DNA from: JAUXFS01 sp050329575 | GTDB taxonomy: Bacteria; Pseudomonadota; Alphaproteobacteria; Rhodospirillales; Defluviicoccaceae | NCBI GenBank assembly: GCA_050329575.1 | Contig: JBHJOP010000042.1 | Location: 18,297-82,296 of the forward strand | Reading direction: 5' to 3' | Length of the DNA stretch: 64,000 nt | Part shown: positions 46,987 to 59,255 of the stretch, piece by piece | How positions within the stretch are numbered: the stretch's first letter is position 1 | Layout of the letters: each line of letters begins with the position of its first letter | The notes under the pieces: model-generated | The model's database searches: none | What the model saw: only the letters and a program-made list of their open reading frames with translations | Told to the model about the DNA's origin: nothing | Program-made: the position numbers and the translations under genes

Positions 46987-47718
46987 CTACCATCCTTCGG
47001 TCAGGATCTTTTCGACGTAAGCGGGAACGATCTCGGTGGCGGCCCCGTAGCGGGCTTCGGCGAAGAACGTTGCCCCCTCGGACGGCTCGAGATTGAGTTC
47101 GATGGTATGGGCGTCGGTATAGCGGCGGACGTGGGCGACGAACCCGGCGGCAGGATAGACGTTGCCCGAGGTGCCGATCGACACGAACAGCCCGCACCGT
47201 TCCAGGGCCGCGTAGATCCGGTCCATGTCCAGCGGCACCTCGCCGAACCAGACCACATGCGGGCGCATCCAGCCGCTGCGACCGCACGCCGGGCAGGAGT
47301 CCTCGACATGCAGGTCGGTGTACCACTGGAACAGGCTGCCGCAGGCGTCGCAGCGGACCTTCAGCAACTCTCCGTGCATGTGCAGCAGGTTGCGGCTGCC
47401 CGCCTGCTCGTGAAGGTTGTCGATATTCTGGGTGACGAGCAGCACCTCGGCCGGCCACTCGCGCTCCAGCCGCGCCAGCGCAGCATGACCGGCGTTGGGC
47501 TGGATGCCTGCCTCGGCGAGCTGGCGGCGGCGGCTGTTGTAGAACGCCTGCACCCGCTGCGGGTCGCGGTTGAAGCCCTCCGGCGTCGCCACGTCCTCCA
47601 GCCGCACCTTCGACCAGACGCCGTCGGCATCGCGGAAGGTGTCGAGGCCCGACTCCTTGGAGATGCCGGCCCCGGTCAGCACCACGATGTTCCGCCTCGA
47701 TCGATCGTCGCCGTTCAT
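46987..47718 (-). CDS. cobB: Sir2-family NAD-dependent protein deacylase
   Basis: A 243-aa sirtuin. It has NAD-binding [18 protein letters not shown] near the N-terminus, [12 protein letters not shown] with the catalytic His in [11 protein letters not shown], two Cys-x2-Cys zinc pairs (CDAC and CPAC) and the terminal NLEPSEG. It removes acyl groups from lysines using NAD. The Tyr and Arg near the acyl pocket (AFYNSRRRQ) resemble desuccinylase/deacetylase CobB. ATG at 47718 with AAGGGCGAG upstream. It converges with thpR. Confidence 0.92.
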   Translation of the reverse strand: MNGDDRSRRNIVVLTGAGISKESGLDTFRDADGVWSKVRLEDVATPEGFNRDPQRVQAFYNSRRRQLAEAGIQPNAGHAALARLEREWPAEVLLVTQNIDNLHEQAGSRNLLHMHGELLKVRCDACGSLFQWYTDLHVEDSCPACGRSGWMRPHVVWFGEVPLDMDRIYAALERCGLFVSIGTSGNVYPAAGFVAHVRRYTDAHTIELNLEPSEGATFFAEARYGAATEIVPAYVEKILTEGW

Positions 47719-47786
47719 CTCGCCCTTGCCGCCCGTCCGAGGGTTGCCGATAATCCGCCGCCGACAGGGTTGCGGAGGACGCGGCA

Positions 47787-48272
47787 TTGGTCAACGTCTT
47801 GTTCGTCTGCCTCGGCAACATCTGCCGCTCGCCCGCCGCCGAGGGCGTGTTCCGGGCGCTGGTCGAAGGGGAGGGGCTCGCGGACCGGATCACGGTCGAC
47901 AGCGCCGGCACCGCGGCGTGGCACCTCGGCAAGCCCCCCGATCGGCGGGCGCAGGCGGCGGCGCGGCGGCGCGGCATCGACATCGGCGGCCTGCGCGCGC
48001 GCCAGGCCGGCCCGGCGGACTTCCGTCGCTTCGATCTCGTCCTGGCGATGGACCGGGACAACCACGCCGACCTCGCGCGGCTGTGCCCGCCGGGGGAGGG
48101 GCAGCGTCTCGCCCTGTTTCTCGACTTCGCGCCCGAGATCCCGGTGCGCGAGGTGCCCGACCCGTACTACGGCGGGCCCGAGGGCTTCGAGCGGATGCTC
48201 GATCTGATCGACATCGGCGGCCGCGGGCTGCTCGCCCACCTCCGCGCCACCCGGCTCCGGCCTGACCGGTGA
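47787..48272 (+). CDS. Low-molecular-weight protein-tyrosine-phosphatase family, probable ribulosamine-phosphate phosphatase
   Basis: A 161-aa phosphatase with the P-loop CLGNICRS (catalytic Cys) near residue 8 and the general-acid loop DPYYGG near 129. It starts at TTG 47787, with GGAGG at the right distance. No better start exists. Its stop overlaps the kinase start (GTGA). Bacterial fructosamine/ribulosamine kinases are often paired with this family, and biochemical work has shown such members can dephosphorylate ribulosamine 5-phosphates. A role in protein deglycation is therefore as likely as tyrosine dephosphorylation. Confidence 0.85.
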   Translation: MVNVLFVCLGNICRSPAAEGVFRALVEGEGLADRITVDSAGTAAWHLGKPPDRRAQAAARRRGIDIGGLRARQAGPADFRRFDLVLAMDRDNHADLARLCPPGEGQRLALFLDFAPEIPVREVPDPYYGGPEGFERMLDLIDIGGRGLLAHLRATRLRPDR

Positions 48273-49117
48273 GGCCGGGGTCCGAGGCCCTGATCGGCCG
48301 CATCGCGGGATCGCGGCCGGTCGGCAGCCGACCGGTCGGCGGCGGCTCGGTCGGCAGCGTCCGCCGCGTCACCCTCGCCGACGGCCGCACGGTCGCGGTC
48401 AAGGAGGGGAGTGCCGGCCTCGCGATCGAGGGCCGGATGCTCCGCTATCTCGCCCGGCACACGGCGCTGCCGGTGCCGGAAGTGCTGCACGCCGACGACC
48501 GTCTCCTGGTGACCGCCTGGATCGAGACCGAGGGTGGCCTCGACGCCGCCGCCGAGACCGACGCCGGCGCGCTGCTGGCGGCCCTCCACGACGTCACCGC
48601 CGACGCCTTCGGCTTCGCGTGCGACACGCCGATCGGCGGCCTGCGCCAGCCCAACCCGTGGACGCGGTGCTGGGTCGCCTTCTTCCGCGACCACCGCCTG
48701 CTCGCCATGGCCCGCCAGGCGCTGACCGCCGGCCGGCTGCCGGCAGCGACGATGGCGAGGATCGAGCGGCTGGCCGGGCGGCTGGAGCGCTGGATCGAGG
48801 AGCCGGCGGCACCGTCGCTGATCCACGGCGATCTGTGGGCCGGCAACGTGCTGTGCCGGCACGGCCGCATCGCCGGCGTCGTCGACCCGGCGCTCGCCTT
48901 CGCCGACCCCGAGATCGAACTCGCCTTCGCGACCTTGTTCGCCTCCTTCGGCGAACCGTTCTTCGCCAGCTACCGGGAGCATCGTCCGCTCCGCCCGGGG
49001 TTCTTCGAGGAATGCCGCGACCTCTACAACCTCTATCCGCTGCTGGTTCACGTGCGGCTGTTCGGGGGTGCCTATCTCGGCGCGGTGGAGCGGACGCTGG
49101 CGCGGTTCGGGAGCTGA
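48269..49117 (+). CDS. Fructosamine/ribulosamine 3-kinase family protein
   Basis: A 282-aa kinase of the fructosamine-3-kinase family with an APH-like fold. It has VAVKEGSAG (ATP lysine) near residue 45, and HGDLWAGNVL with the catalytic aspartate and DPALAFADPEIELAF near 188-215. These enzymes phosphorylate sugar amines on proteins, making the adduct unstable so it is removed. The N-terminus has a Gly/Pro/Arg-rich stretch. GTG at 48269 overlaps the phosphatase stop, so the two are co-translated, which strengthens the deglycation assignment. Confidence 0.87.
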   Translation: MRPGSEALIGRIAGSRPVGSRPVGGGSVGSVRRVTLADGRTVAVKEGSAGLAIEGRMLRYLARHTALPVPEVLHADDRLLVTAWIETEGGLDAAAETDAGALLAALHDVTADAFGFACDTPIGGLRQPNPWTRCWVAFFRDHRLLAMARQALTAGRLPAATMARIERLAGRLERWIEEPAAPSLIHGDLWAGNVLCRHGRIAGVVDPALAFADPEIELAFATLFASFGEPFFASYREHRPLRPGFFEECRDLYNLYPLLVHVRLFGGAYLGAVERTLARFGS

Positions 49118-49123
49118 CGGTCG

Positions 49124-49837
49124 ATGCGCGAGGACGATCCGGTGCGGCTGGTGATCTTCGACTGCGACGGGGTGCTGGTCGACAGCGAACCGGTCGCCTG
49201 CCGGGTGATGGCCCGCGAGCTGACCCGGATCGGCTATCCGATCACGCCGGAGGACTGTCTCGCCCGCTTCACCGGCATCAGCATCGCCTCGGTGATGGCG
49301 AAGATCGAGGCCGACCGGGGACGACCGCTGCCGGCCGGCTTCGAGGAGCGGCTGCGCGAACAGGACTTCGCGGCCTTCGCAGCGGAACTGCGGCCGGTCG
49401 CGGGCGTCGAGGCGATGCTCGACCGGTTGGCGCTGCCCCGCTGCGTCGCGTCGTCGGGAACGCCGGAGAAGATCCGCTTCACCCTGACGGTGACCGGGCT
49501 GATCGGCCGGTTCGCGCCGCATCTGTTCAGCGCCCGGATGGTCGCCCGCGGCAAACCGGCCCCCGATCTGTTCCTCTACGCCGCCGACCGGATGGCGACC
49601 CCGCCCGCGGCCTGCCTGGTGGTCGAGGACAGCGTCGCCGGGATCACGGCCGCGCGCGCGGCCGGCATGCGGGTGTTCGGGTTCGCCGGCGCGGGACATG
49701 CCGGTCCCGGCTACGCCGAGATGCTGGCCGCCGCCGGCGCCGACGCCGTGTTCACCGCCATGGCCGAACTGCCGCTCCGGCTCACCCTGCCGCCGGGCGT
49801 GGTGGGCGGGGGTGCGGATCAGGCGCGATCGGGGTAG
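49124..49837 (+). CDS. HAD-superfamily phosphatase (beta-phosphoglucomutase-like subfamily)
   Basis: A 237-aa hydrolase with motif [15 protein letters not shown] (nucleophile Asp), motif [11 protein letters not shown], motif III lysine in [10 protein letters not shown] and motif [11 protein letters not shown]. It probably cleaves a sugar phosphate. It follows the deglycation pair by 6 bases, so it may act on the sugar phosphate released or on a related metabolite. The substrate is not predictable. Its last 19 bases overlap the convergent mtnA gene. Confidence 0.85.
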   Translation: MREDDPVRLVIFDCDGVLVDSEPVACRVMARELTRIGYPITPEDCLARFTGISIASVMAKIEADRGRPLPAGFEERLREQDFAAFAAELRPVAGVEAMLDRLALPRCVASSGTPEKIRFTLTVTGLIGRFAPHLFSARMVARGKPAPDLFLYAADRMATPPAACLVVEDSVAGITAARAAGMRVFGFAGAGHAGPGYAEMLAAAGADAVFTAMAELPLRLTLPPGVVGGGADQARSG

Positions 49838-50913
49838 AGGGCGGCGAGGGCGGCTTCGGAGGCCGCGCAGACGCCGCGCTCGGTGATCAGGCCGGTGACC
49901 AGGCGGGCCGGGGTGACGTCGAAGGCGAAGTTGGCGGCGGGGCTGGCGGCGGGGGTGAGCGTCACCGAGACGACCTCGCCGCCGGCGGCGCGCCCGGCGA
50001 TGGCGGTCACCTCGGCGGCGTCCCGCTCCTCGATCGGGATCTCGGCGGCGCCGTCGCGGATCGTCCAGTCGATGGTCGGCCCGGGCAGCGCGACATAGAA
50101 CGGCACGCCGTTGTCGCTGGCCGCCAACGCCTTGAGATAGGTGCCGATCTTGTTGCAGACGTCGCCGGTCCGCGTCGTCCGGTCGGTGCCGACCAGGCAC
50201 AGATCGACCCGTCCGTGCTGCATCAGATGGCCGCCGGCGTTGTCGACGATCACCGTGTGCGCGACCCCGTGCTGGCCGAGCTCCCAGGCGGTGAGCCCCG
50301 CGCCCTGGTTGCGCGGCCGGGTCTCGTCGACCCAGACGTGGATCGGGAGGCCGGCGTCGAACGCCTTGTAGACCGGTGCCAGCGCGGTGCCCCAGTCGAC
50401 CGTCGCCAGCCAGCCGGCGTTGCAGTGGGTCAGCACCTCGATCCGCCCGTCGCCGCCCTTCGCCGCCCACAGATCGCGGATCAGCTGGAGGCCGTGATCG
50501 CCGATCGCGGCGTTGGTCGCCACGTCCTGGTCGCAGATCTCGGCGGCCCGCCGCCAGCCGGCCGCGGCGCGCCGGTCGGGCGGCAGCTGCAGCAGCACCG
50601 CCAGCATCTCGTCCACCGCCCAGCGCAGATTGACCGCCGTCGGGCGCGTCGCCAGCAACGCCGCCGCCGCCGCCCGCAGCCCGCCATCGGACGGATCGTC
50701 CCGGGCGGCGAGGCAAAGCCCGTAGGCGGCGGTGGCGCCGATCAGCGGCGCGCCGCGCACCCACATGTCGCGGATCGCGCGGGCCGCGTCCGCCAGCGTC
50801 TCCAGGCGGGCGACGACGAACGCGTGCGGCAGCCGTGTCTGATCGATGATCTCCACCGCCCGGCCGTCGGCGGCCGGCCAGATGGTGCGGGTCGGGCGAC
50901 CGCCGACCTTCAT
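49819..50913 (-). CDS. mtnA: S-methyl-5-thioribose-1-phosphate isomerase
   Basis: A 364-aa enzyme of the eIF2B-like fold that converts methylthioribose-1-phosphate to methylthioribulose-1-phosphate in methionine salvage. It has [17 protein letters not shown] near residue 50, [17 protein letters not shown] with the catalytic cysteine near 160, [18 protein letters not shown] with Asp/Glu/Arg/Gln residues near 200, and [19 protein letters not shown] near 243. It forms an operon with mtnP 7 bases upstream and overlaps the end of the convergent HAD gene by 19 bases. Confidence 0.93.
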   Translation of the reverse strand: MKVGGRPTRTIWPAADGRAVEIIDQTRLPHAFVVARLETLADAARAIRDMWVRGAPLIGATAAYGLCLAARDDPSDGGLRAAAAALLATRPTAVNLRWAVDEMLAVLLQLPPDRRAAAGWRRAAEICDQDVATNAAIGDHGLQLIRDLWAAKGGDGRIEVLTHCNAGWLATVDWGTALAPVYKAFDAGLPIHVWVDETRPRNQGAGLTAWELGQHGVAHTVIVDNAGGHLMQHGRVDLCLVGTDRTTRTGDVCNKIGTYLKALAASDNGVPFYVALPGPTIDWTIRDGAAEIPIEERDAAEVTAIAGRAAGGEVVSVTLTPAASPAANFAFDVTPARLVTGLITERGVCAASEAALAALYPDRA

Positions 50914-50920
50914 CGCGCCC

Positions 50921-51805
<885 letters not shown>

Positions 51806-51846
51806 GGCGCGCGTGCTCCCCCGATCTGCCGTCGTGGCGCAGTGTT

Positions 51847-52929
51847 TCAAGTTCCGGGCCGCGGTTCAACCCTCGCCGCCGGTTTCGTCAGCAGACCGTG
51901 GCGGCGCAGTCGATTGCGGAACGCGTGGTAGCCGAGCCCGACGCGGCCCGCGGCGGCGCGCTGGTTGTAGCGGGCGGCGGCCAGCGCCCGTTCGAGCAGG
52001 TCCCTCTCGAAGCGGGTGACGGCGGCCACCAGATCCACGCCCCCGGCGCCGTCGGCGGCGGCGGCGGGCATGGCCGCGGGCGCCGACGGGGGCACCGACG
52101 GGGGCACCGACGGGGGCGCCGGCGTTTCGCCGAGGCGATAGGGCGAATCGAACGGATCGAACTGCAAATCGTCGATCGGCGCCGCGGGGTCCGGCCAGCG
52201 GGTGACGGCGCGCTCGGCGACGTTCTTCAGTTCGCGGACGTTGCCCGGCCAGCGGTGCGTCGCCATCGCCGCCAGGGCCGCCGGCGCGAAGCCCGGGAAC
52301 CGTTGCCAGCCGATGTCGTAGGCCATCACCCGGGCGAAATGGTCGGCGAGCACCGGCACGTCCTCCGCCCGGGCGCGCAACGGCGGGACCGTCAGCACGT
52401 CGAAGGCGAGGCGGTCGAGCAGGTCGTGGCGAAATCGGCCGGCGGCGGCGGCGGTCGGCAGGTCGACGTTGGCGGCGGCGATCACACGGACGTCGCAGGC
52501 GACGGTGGCGCTGCTGCCGACCCGCTCGAACTCCCCGTACTCGATCACCCGCAGGATCTTCTCCTGGACCGCCGGCGGCGCGATGGCGATCTCGTCGAGG
52601 AACAGGCTGCCGCCGTCGGCGCGTTCGAAGCGGCCGACACGCCGACGCACCGCGCCGGTGAACGCGCCGGCCTCGTGCCCGAACAGCTCGCTCTCGATCA
52701 GCGTCTCCGCCAGCGCGGCGCAGTTGAGCTTGACCAGCGGCCGCCGCCAGCGGCCCGACAGATAGTGGAGGCGGGCGGCGATCAACTCCTTGCCGGTGCC
52801 GCGCTCGCCGACGATCAGCATCGGCCGATCGACGGACGCCATCCGCGACACCTGCTCGAGCAGGGCCAGGAACGGTCGCGACTGGCCGATCAGCGGCGGC
52901 AGGTCGGGGGTCGGCGGAAGTGGGGACAT
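51847..52929 (-). CDS. pspF: Sigma-54-dependent activator of the psp operon
   Basis: A 360-aa PspF-type enhancer-binding protein without an N-terminal receiver domain. The AAA+ domain (about residues 12-240) has Walker A GERGTGKE, the sigma-54 contact loop GAFTGA, Walker B LFLDEI and a Fis-type helix-turn-helix at the C-terminus (about 310-350, NQRAAAGRVGLGYHAFRNRL). A linker of Pro/Ser/Ala repeats near 270-285 comes from a 12-base DNA repeat (52086-52120). PspF activity is normally held down by PspA. It is divergent from pspA across a sigma-54 regulatory region. Confidence 0.92.
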   Translation of the reverse strand: MSPLPPTPDLPPLIGQSRPFLALLEQVSRMASVDRPMLIVGERGTGKELIAARLHYLSGRWRRPLVKLNCAALAETLIESELFGHEAGAFTGAVRRRVGRFERADGGSLFLDEIAIAPPAVQEKILRVIEYGEFERVGSSATVACDVRVIAAANVDLPTAAAAGRFRHDLLDRLAFDVLTVPPLRARAEDVPVLADHFARVMAYDIGWQRFPGFAPAALAAMATHRWPGNVRELKNVAERAVTRWPDPAAPIDDLQFDPFDSPYRLGETPAPPSVPPSVPPSAPAAMPAAAADGAGGVDLVAAVTRFERDLLERALAAARYNQRAAAGRVGLGYHAFRNRLRRHGLLTKPAARVEPRPGT

Positions 52930-52946
52930 TGGCGCTTTCGGCTAAT

Positions 52947-52979
52947 AAATGCCACTTCCTACCATTAAATGCCGTATGG
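52947..52979. promoter_or_regulatory. Candidate PspF upstream activating sequences
   Basis: AAATGCC occurs at 52947-52953 and 52967-52973, 20 bases apart (two helical turns). The second is part of a near-palindrome TGCC-N4-GGCG (52970-52981). The sites lie about 100 bases upstream of the sigma-54 promoter, the distance expected for enhancer sites. Confidence 0.5.
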
Positions 52980-53063
52980 CGCAATACGACGCCGCGCGGC
53001 CGGCCCCGCCGGATCGCGCATTTGCCGGGCGAATCGAAGGGGTTATGGAGATCCCGGGGGAGT

Positions 53064-53078
53064 TGGCACGAGTCGTGC
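53064..53078 (+). promoter_or_regulatory. Sigma-54 promoter of the psp operon
   Basis: TGGCAC-N5-GTGC (53064-53078) matches the -24/-12 consensus TGGCAC-N5-TTGC except for one base. It lies 75 bases before the pspA start, between pspF and pspA, as expected for PspF-dependent transcription. Confidence 0.8.
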
Positions 53079-53153
53079 GAAGCACAGGACAGCACGGGTG
53101 GACCGGCGCTGCGCCGGGGCCGCCGCCATCGACCGCACAGGAGGTTGGAGACC

Positions 53154-53837
53154 ATGGGCATCTTTTCGCGGCTGAGCGACATCATCAATTCCAACATCAA
53201 CGCCATCCTCGATCGCGCCGAGGACCCGGAGAAGATCATCCGGCTGATCATCCAGGAGATGGAGGAGACGCTGGTCGAGGTCCGGTCCACGGCCGCCCGC
53301 ACCATCGCCGAGCGCAAGGAGATCGAGCGCCAGCTCCGCCGTTACCGCGAGGCGCAGACGGAATGGGACCGCAAGGCGGAAGTGGCGCTGCGCAAGGGCC
53401 GCGAGGACCTGTCGAAGGCGGCGCTGATCGAGAAGGCCAAGCTCGGCGTCGCGGTCAAGGCGCTGGAGGAGGAGCGCGAAGCCCTCGATGCGGCGCTCGC
53501 CCACGGCGACACCGACATCGCCAAGCTGGAGACCAAGCTGCGCGAAGCCAAGGCACGGCAGAAGGCGATGCAGGCCCGCCAGGAAACCGCCTCCAACCGG
53601 CTGCGGACCCGCCGCCAGCTGCACGACCCCCGGATCGAGGATGCCTTCAGCCGCTTCGAGAGCGTCGAGCGGCGGATCGAGCGCACCGAGGGCCAGGTCG
53701 AGGCCTATGACATGGGCCGGCCGAGAACGCTGGTCGACGAGATCGCCGAGCTGGAAGGGGAGGCGGCGATCGAGGAGGAACTGGCGGCGCTGAAGGTGCG
53801 GATCGCCCGGGGCGACACCCCGGCCGACCGCGGCTGA
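53154..53837 (+). CDS. pspA: Phage-shock protein A (PspA/IM30)
   Basis: A 227-aa almost wholly alpha-helical, coiled-coil protein of the ESCRT-III-like PspA family, starting MGIFSRLSDIINSNINAILD with the amphipathic membrane helix at the N-terminus and ending near SVERRIERTEGQVEAYDMG. It binds PspF to repress it and coats damaged inner membrane to limit leakage. ATG at 53154 is preceded by AGGAGG at 53139. Confidence 0.95.
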   Translation: MGIFSRLSDIINSNINAILDRAEDPEKIIRLIIQEMEETLVEVRSTAARTIAERKEIERQLRRYREAQTEWDRKAEVALRKGREDLSKAALIEKAKLGVAVKALEEEREALDAALAHGDTDIAKLETKLREAKARQKAMQARQETASNRLRTRRQLHDPRIEDAFSRFESVERRIERTEGQVEAYDMGRPRTLVDEIAELEGEAAIEEELAALKVRIARGDTPADRG

Positions 53838-53868
53838 GCGGCGTCACGGCGAGGGGAGCGGTGGAGCG

Positions 53869-54096
53869 ATGATCGAGTTCCTGCACGTGCCCTTGGTGCT
53901 GTTCCTGGTCGTGGTCGCACCGGTTTGGATCATCAGCCACTACGTCATGCGCTGGCGGACCGCCAAGACGCTGTCGGCGGAGGACGAGAAGATGCTGGCC
54001 GAGTTGTGGGAGCTGGCGCCGAGGCTGGAGAGCCGGATCAACACGTTGGAGCGGATCCTCGATGCCGAGGTGCCGGAATGGAGGAAGCAGGTATGA
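53869..54096 (+). CDS. pspB: Phage-shock protein B
   Basis: A 75-aa inner-membrane protein. One N-terminal membrane segment (about residues 5-26) is followed by a charged cytoplasmic helix with WELAPRLESRINTLERILD. It partners with PspC to relieve PspA from PspF. Its stop overlaps the pspC ATG (ATGA). Confidence 0.93.
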   Translation: MIEFLHVPLVLFLVVVAPVWIISHYVMRWRTAKTLSAEDEKMLAELWELAPRLESRINTLERILDAEVPEWRKQV

Positions 54097-54491
54097 CCCG
54101 CGATGCAGAATCGAACGGCCGGCCGAGTCCGAGCCGGCTCTACCGCAACCCCCGCGACGGGGTCCTGTTCGGGGTCTGCGCCGGCATCGCCGACTACTTC
54201 GGGGTGCGGCGCTGGGTGGTGCGGGTGCTGTGGATCGGCGGCCTGATGATGTTTCCGCCGCCGGCCATCCTCGGCTATTTCATCCTCGCGGTGGTGCTGC
54301 CGAGGGCGCCCGAGCACCTCTACGAGACCAAGGACGCGGAGCATTTCTGGCGCGACGTGCGCGTCGATCCGGGGCGCAAGTTCTCGCAGCTCCGCCACCG
54401 CTTCCGCGAGCTCGAGCACCGGCTGCGCGCGATGGAGGCCTACGTCACCTCCGAAGCCTACCGCGTCCACCGCAAGATCAACGACCTCTAG
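54093..54491 (+). CDS. pspC: Phage-shock protein C
   Basis: A 132-aa membrane protein with the PspC domain: LYRNPRDGVLFGVCAGIADYFG at the N-terminus and two membrane segments (about residues 40-75). The C-terminal cytoplasmic part carries RKFSQLRHRFRELEHRLRAMEAYVTS, a leucine-heptad coiled coil. It senses envelope stress with PspB. The last gene of pspABC, with no pspD or pspE following. Confidence 0.93.
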   Translation: MTRDAESNGRPSPSRLYRNPRDGVLFGVCAGIADYFGVRRWVVRVLWIGGLMMFPPPAILGYFILAVVLPRAPEHLYETKDAEHFWRDVRVDPGRKFSQLRHRFRELEHRLRAMEAYVTSEAYRVHRKINDL

Positions 54492-54551
54492 CCGGCGGGC
54501 GGTCGCCCTCGGCGGTCGCTCGGGGGCCGGCGATCCGCCCCCTCCGGCGGC

Positions 54552-55070
54552 TCAGGCGGCGCCCAGATCGGCGGGGCGGACGAAGTCGACCAGCCGTGCG
54601 CACCCTGGTTCGAGGTGCGGCCAGTCGTCGATGTCGGCGGCCAGCACCGCCAGGGCGCCGGTCGGGAACTTGGCGGCCATCCGGGCGCGGATCGCCTCGT
54701 CGCCGAGGCCGACGAGCATCCGCGCCAGCGTCTCCAGGCCCGGATTGTGGCCGATCACCATCACCGACGCAACCTCCCCCAGCCGGCGCAGCCGCCGCAG
54801 CAACTGCGGGGCGTCGGCCATGTAGATCCCCTTCTCGAAGCGGGTCGGAACGGCGGCACCGAAGCGATGGTGCATCTGTTCCAGGGTTTCGCGCGTCCGC
54901 CGCGACGGCGAGCACAGGATCTGGGCCGGGTCGGATCCGCGTTCGGCGAGATGGGCCGCCATCGCCGCTGCCGCCCGGCGGCCGCGCTTACTGAGCGGAC
55001 GGTCGAAATCCGCGAGCTGGTCGTCCTTCCAGCTCGATTTGCAATGGCGAAGGAGATAGAGCGTTTTCAT
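54552..55070 (-). CDS. sixA: SixA-like phosphohistidine phosphatase
   Basis: A 172-aa histidine-phosphatase-superfamily protein with LLRHCKSSW (catalytic His in the RHG/RHC motif) at the N-terminus and GHNPGLETLARML near residue 112. SixA removes phosphate from phosphohistidine on phosphorelay or PTS proteins. Start ATG at 55070. The gene lies downstream of the polyphosphate kinase on the same strand. Confidence 0.87.
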   Translation of the reverse strand: MKTLYLLRHCKSSWKDDQLADFDRPLSKRGRRAAAAMAAHLAERGSDPAQILCSPSRRTRETLEQMHHRFGAAVPTRFEKGIYMADAPQLLRRLRRLGEVASVMVIGHNPGLETLARMLVGLGDEAIRARMAAKFPTGALAVLAADIDDWPHLEPGCARLVDFVRPADLGAA

Positions 55071-55105
55071 CGGTGGCGGGATCCGCTGCGGGTCGGTCGC
55101 GTCGG

Positions 55106-57462
<2,357 letters not shown>

Positions 57463-57466
<4 letters not shown>

Positions 57467-59076
57467 CCGGTCTCCTTGAGCTTGCGGCCCTGGACGGCCT
57501 TCGCCGCCGACGCCTCGCGACCGTCGATCCCGGCCTGCAGGCGATCGCACACCGTCGAGAGCGCCTTGATGCGGGCGAAACGCTTGTCGTTACCCTCGAC
57601 CAGCGTCCACGGGGCGATGGCCGTGCTGGTGCGCTCGACCATGTCGTTGACGGCCACCTCGTAGTCGTCCCACTTGTCGCGATTGCGCCAGTCCTCCTCG
57701 GTCAGTTTCCAGCGCTTGTAGGAGGTCCCTTCGCGAACCTTGAACCGTGCCAGCTGCTCGTCCTTGGTGATGTGCATCCAGAACTTGCAGAGGACGATCC
57801 CGTGGCGGACCAGCTGATCCTCGAAATCGTTGATCTCGCTGTAGGCGCGCCGCCACTCGGATTCGGCGGCGAACCGCTCCGCGCGCTCCACCAGCACCCG
57901 CCCGTACCAGCTGCGGTCGTAGATGGTGAAGCGGCCGGCGCGCGACAGATGCCGCCAGAACCGCCAGAGATAATGCTGCGCCTTCTCTTCGTCGCTCGGG
58001 GCGGCGATCGAAATGACCTGGTAGTCGGTCGCCTCCAGGGCGGCGGTGATGCGGCGGATGGCCCCGCCCTTGCCGGCGGCATCCCAGCCCTCCAACACCA
58101 GGATCGTCGCCAGGCCGAGTTCCTTGGCGCGCCGCGAACTCAACCGCAGGCGCCCCTGGAGCTTGACGAGCGCGTCCTTGTACTCCTTCTTGCCGAGGGC
58201 GCGGTTCATGTCCAGCCGGCTCAGGATCGTCACCCGCGGCATCTGGATCACCAACGCCTCGGGCAGCGGCTTGTCCGTCGGCGGGGCCGCGCCCGGCGCC
58301 GGCCCCGACGCGACGGCGCGATCCGTGTGCTTGCGTTTCTCCGCGAGGATCTTCAGCCGCGTCTCGGTGTCGGCGAAATGCTGACCGATGGCCTGCAGGA
58401 TGGTGGTTCCCACGGTCAGGGTCCGGTAACGCTTGTCGTAGCCCTCGACGATGTGCCAGGTGGCGTTGGCGGTGCTCGTGCGCGTGATCGTCCGTTCCGC
58501 AGCGACGATGAACCGGTCATAGAGATGCCAGTGATCCCAGGCGGTCTGGGTGATCTGCCAGCGGGTCAGCGGGTCCTTCTCCAGGGCCTGCAGCCGCTGC
58601 TTCTGCGCCTTCTTGCCGAGGTGCATCCAGAACTTGATGATCAGCGCCCCGTCGTCGGCGAGACCGTTCTCGAACGCGATCACCCGATCGAGCGCCTCGT
58701 CGAACTCGGCCTCGGACATCCGCTGATGAACCCGATCGAGCAGCGACGGCGAATACCAGGTCTTGAGAAAGAGTCCGATCCGCCCCTTCGGCGGAAGCTC
58801 CCGCCAGTACCGCCAGTACTCGGGCCGCTCCGCCTCTTCGTCCGACGGCGACCCGAACGCCCGGTTGATCAGCCAGCGGGGATCGAGCCACTCGTTGAGC
58901 TGGTTGACCGTCTGCGCCTTGCCGGCGCCGTCGACGCCCGCGAAAACGATGATGACCGGAAACGGCGCCGCCCGCAGCCGTTGCTGCATCTCCAGGAGTT
59001 CGGTGCGCAGGGTCGGGAGCACGTCATGATACTGCTCCTTGCTGACGACGCGTCCGAGTTCCGCGGTTCTGAACAT
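57463..59076 (-). CDS. pap: Two-domain PPK2-family kinase (polyphosphate:AMP phosphotransferase type)
   Basis: A 537-aa protein with two PPK2 domains in tandem (about 1-240 and 285-510). Walker A loops GVDGAGKA and GWDAAGKGG and lid/Walker B segments are present in each. Two-domain class II PPK2 proteins use polyphosphate to phosphorylate AMP to ADP. The N-terminal domain has an imperfect loop, as is common for the structural half. Stop overlaps ppk1 start, so polyphosphate synthesis and use are co-translated. It is divergent from ppx, 179 bases away. Confidence 0.9.
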
Positions 59077-59255
59077 TTCTGCGAGCCTCCGTGCCGGAGG
59101 TATGATAAACGAGCCTCGCGTCGAAGTCTTGCGTCCGGTTGCGGGCGGCCGGGCGATCGGATGTCGGAACCGGCCGCCGTTCGGCTCCGACCGCCGGCCA
59201 GGGCCGCCCGCCGGTCCCGGCCGCGGCGGCGGGCGTCGGCGCCTGAGGGGATATC

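Noticed and set aside
46739..47020. Plus-strand open frame of 93 codons after thpR
   Set aside because: No ribosome site, no recognisable domain, overlaps the sirtuin gene and crosses palindromic non-coding sequence.
52086..52120. 12-base tandem repeat
   Set aside because: It encodes the Pro/Ser linker of PspF, not a regulatory array.
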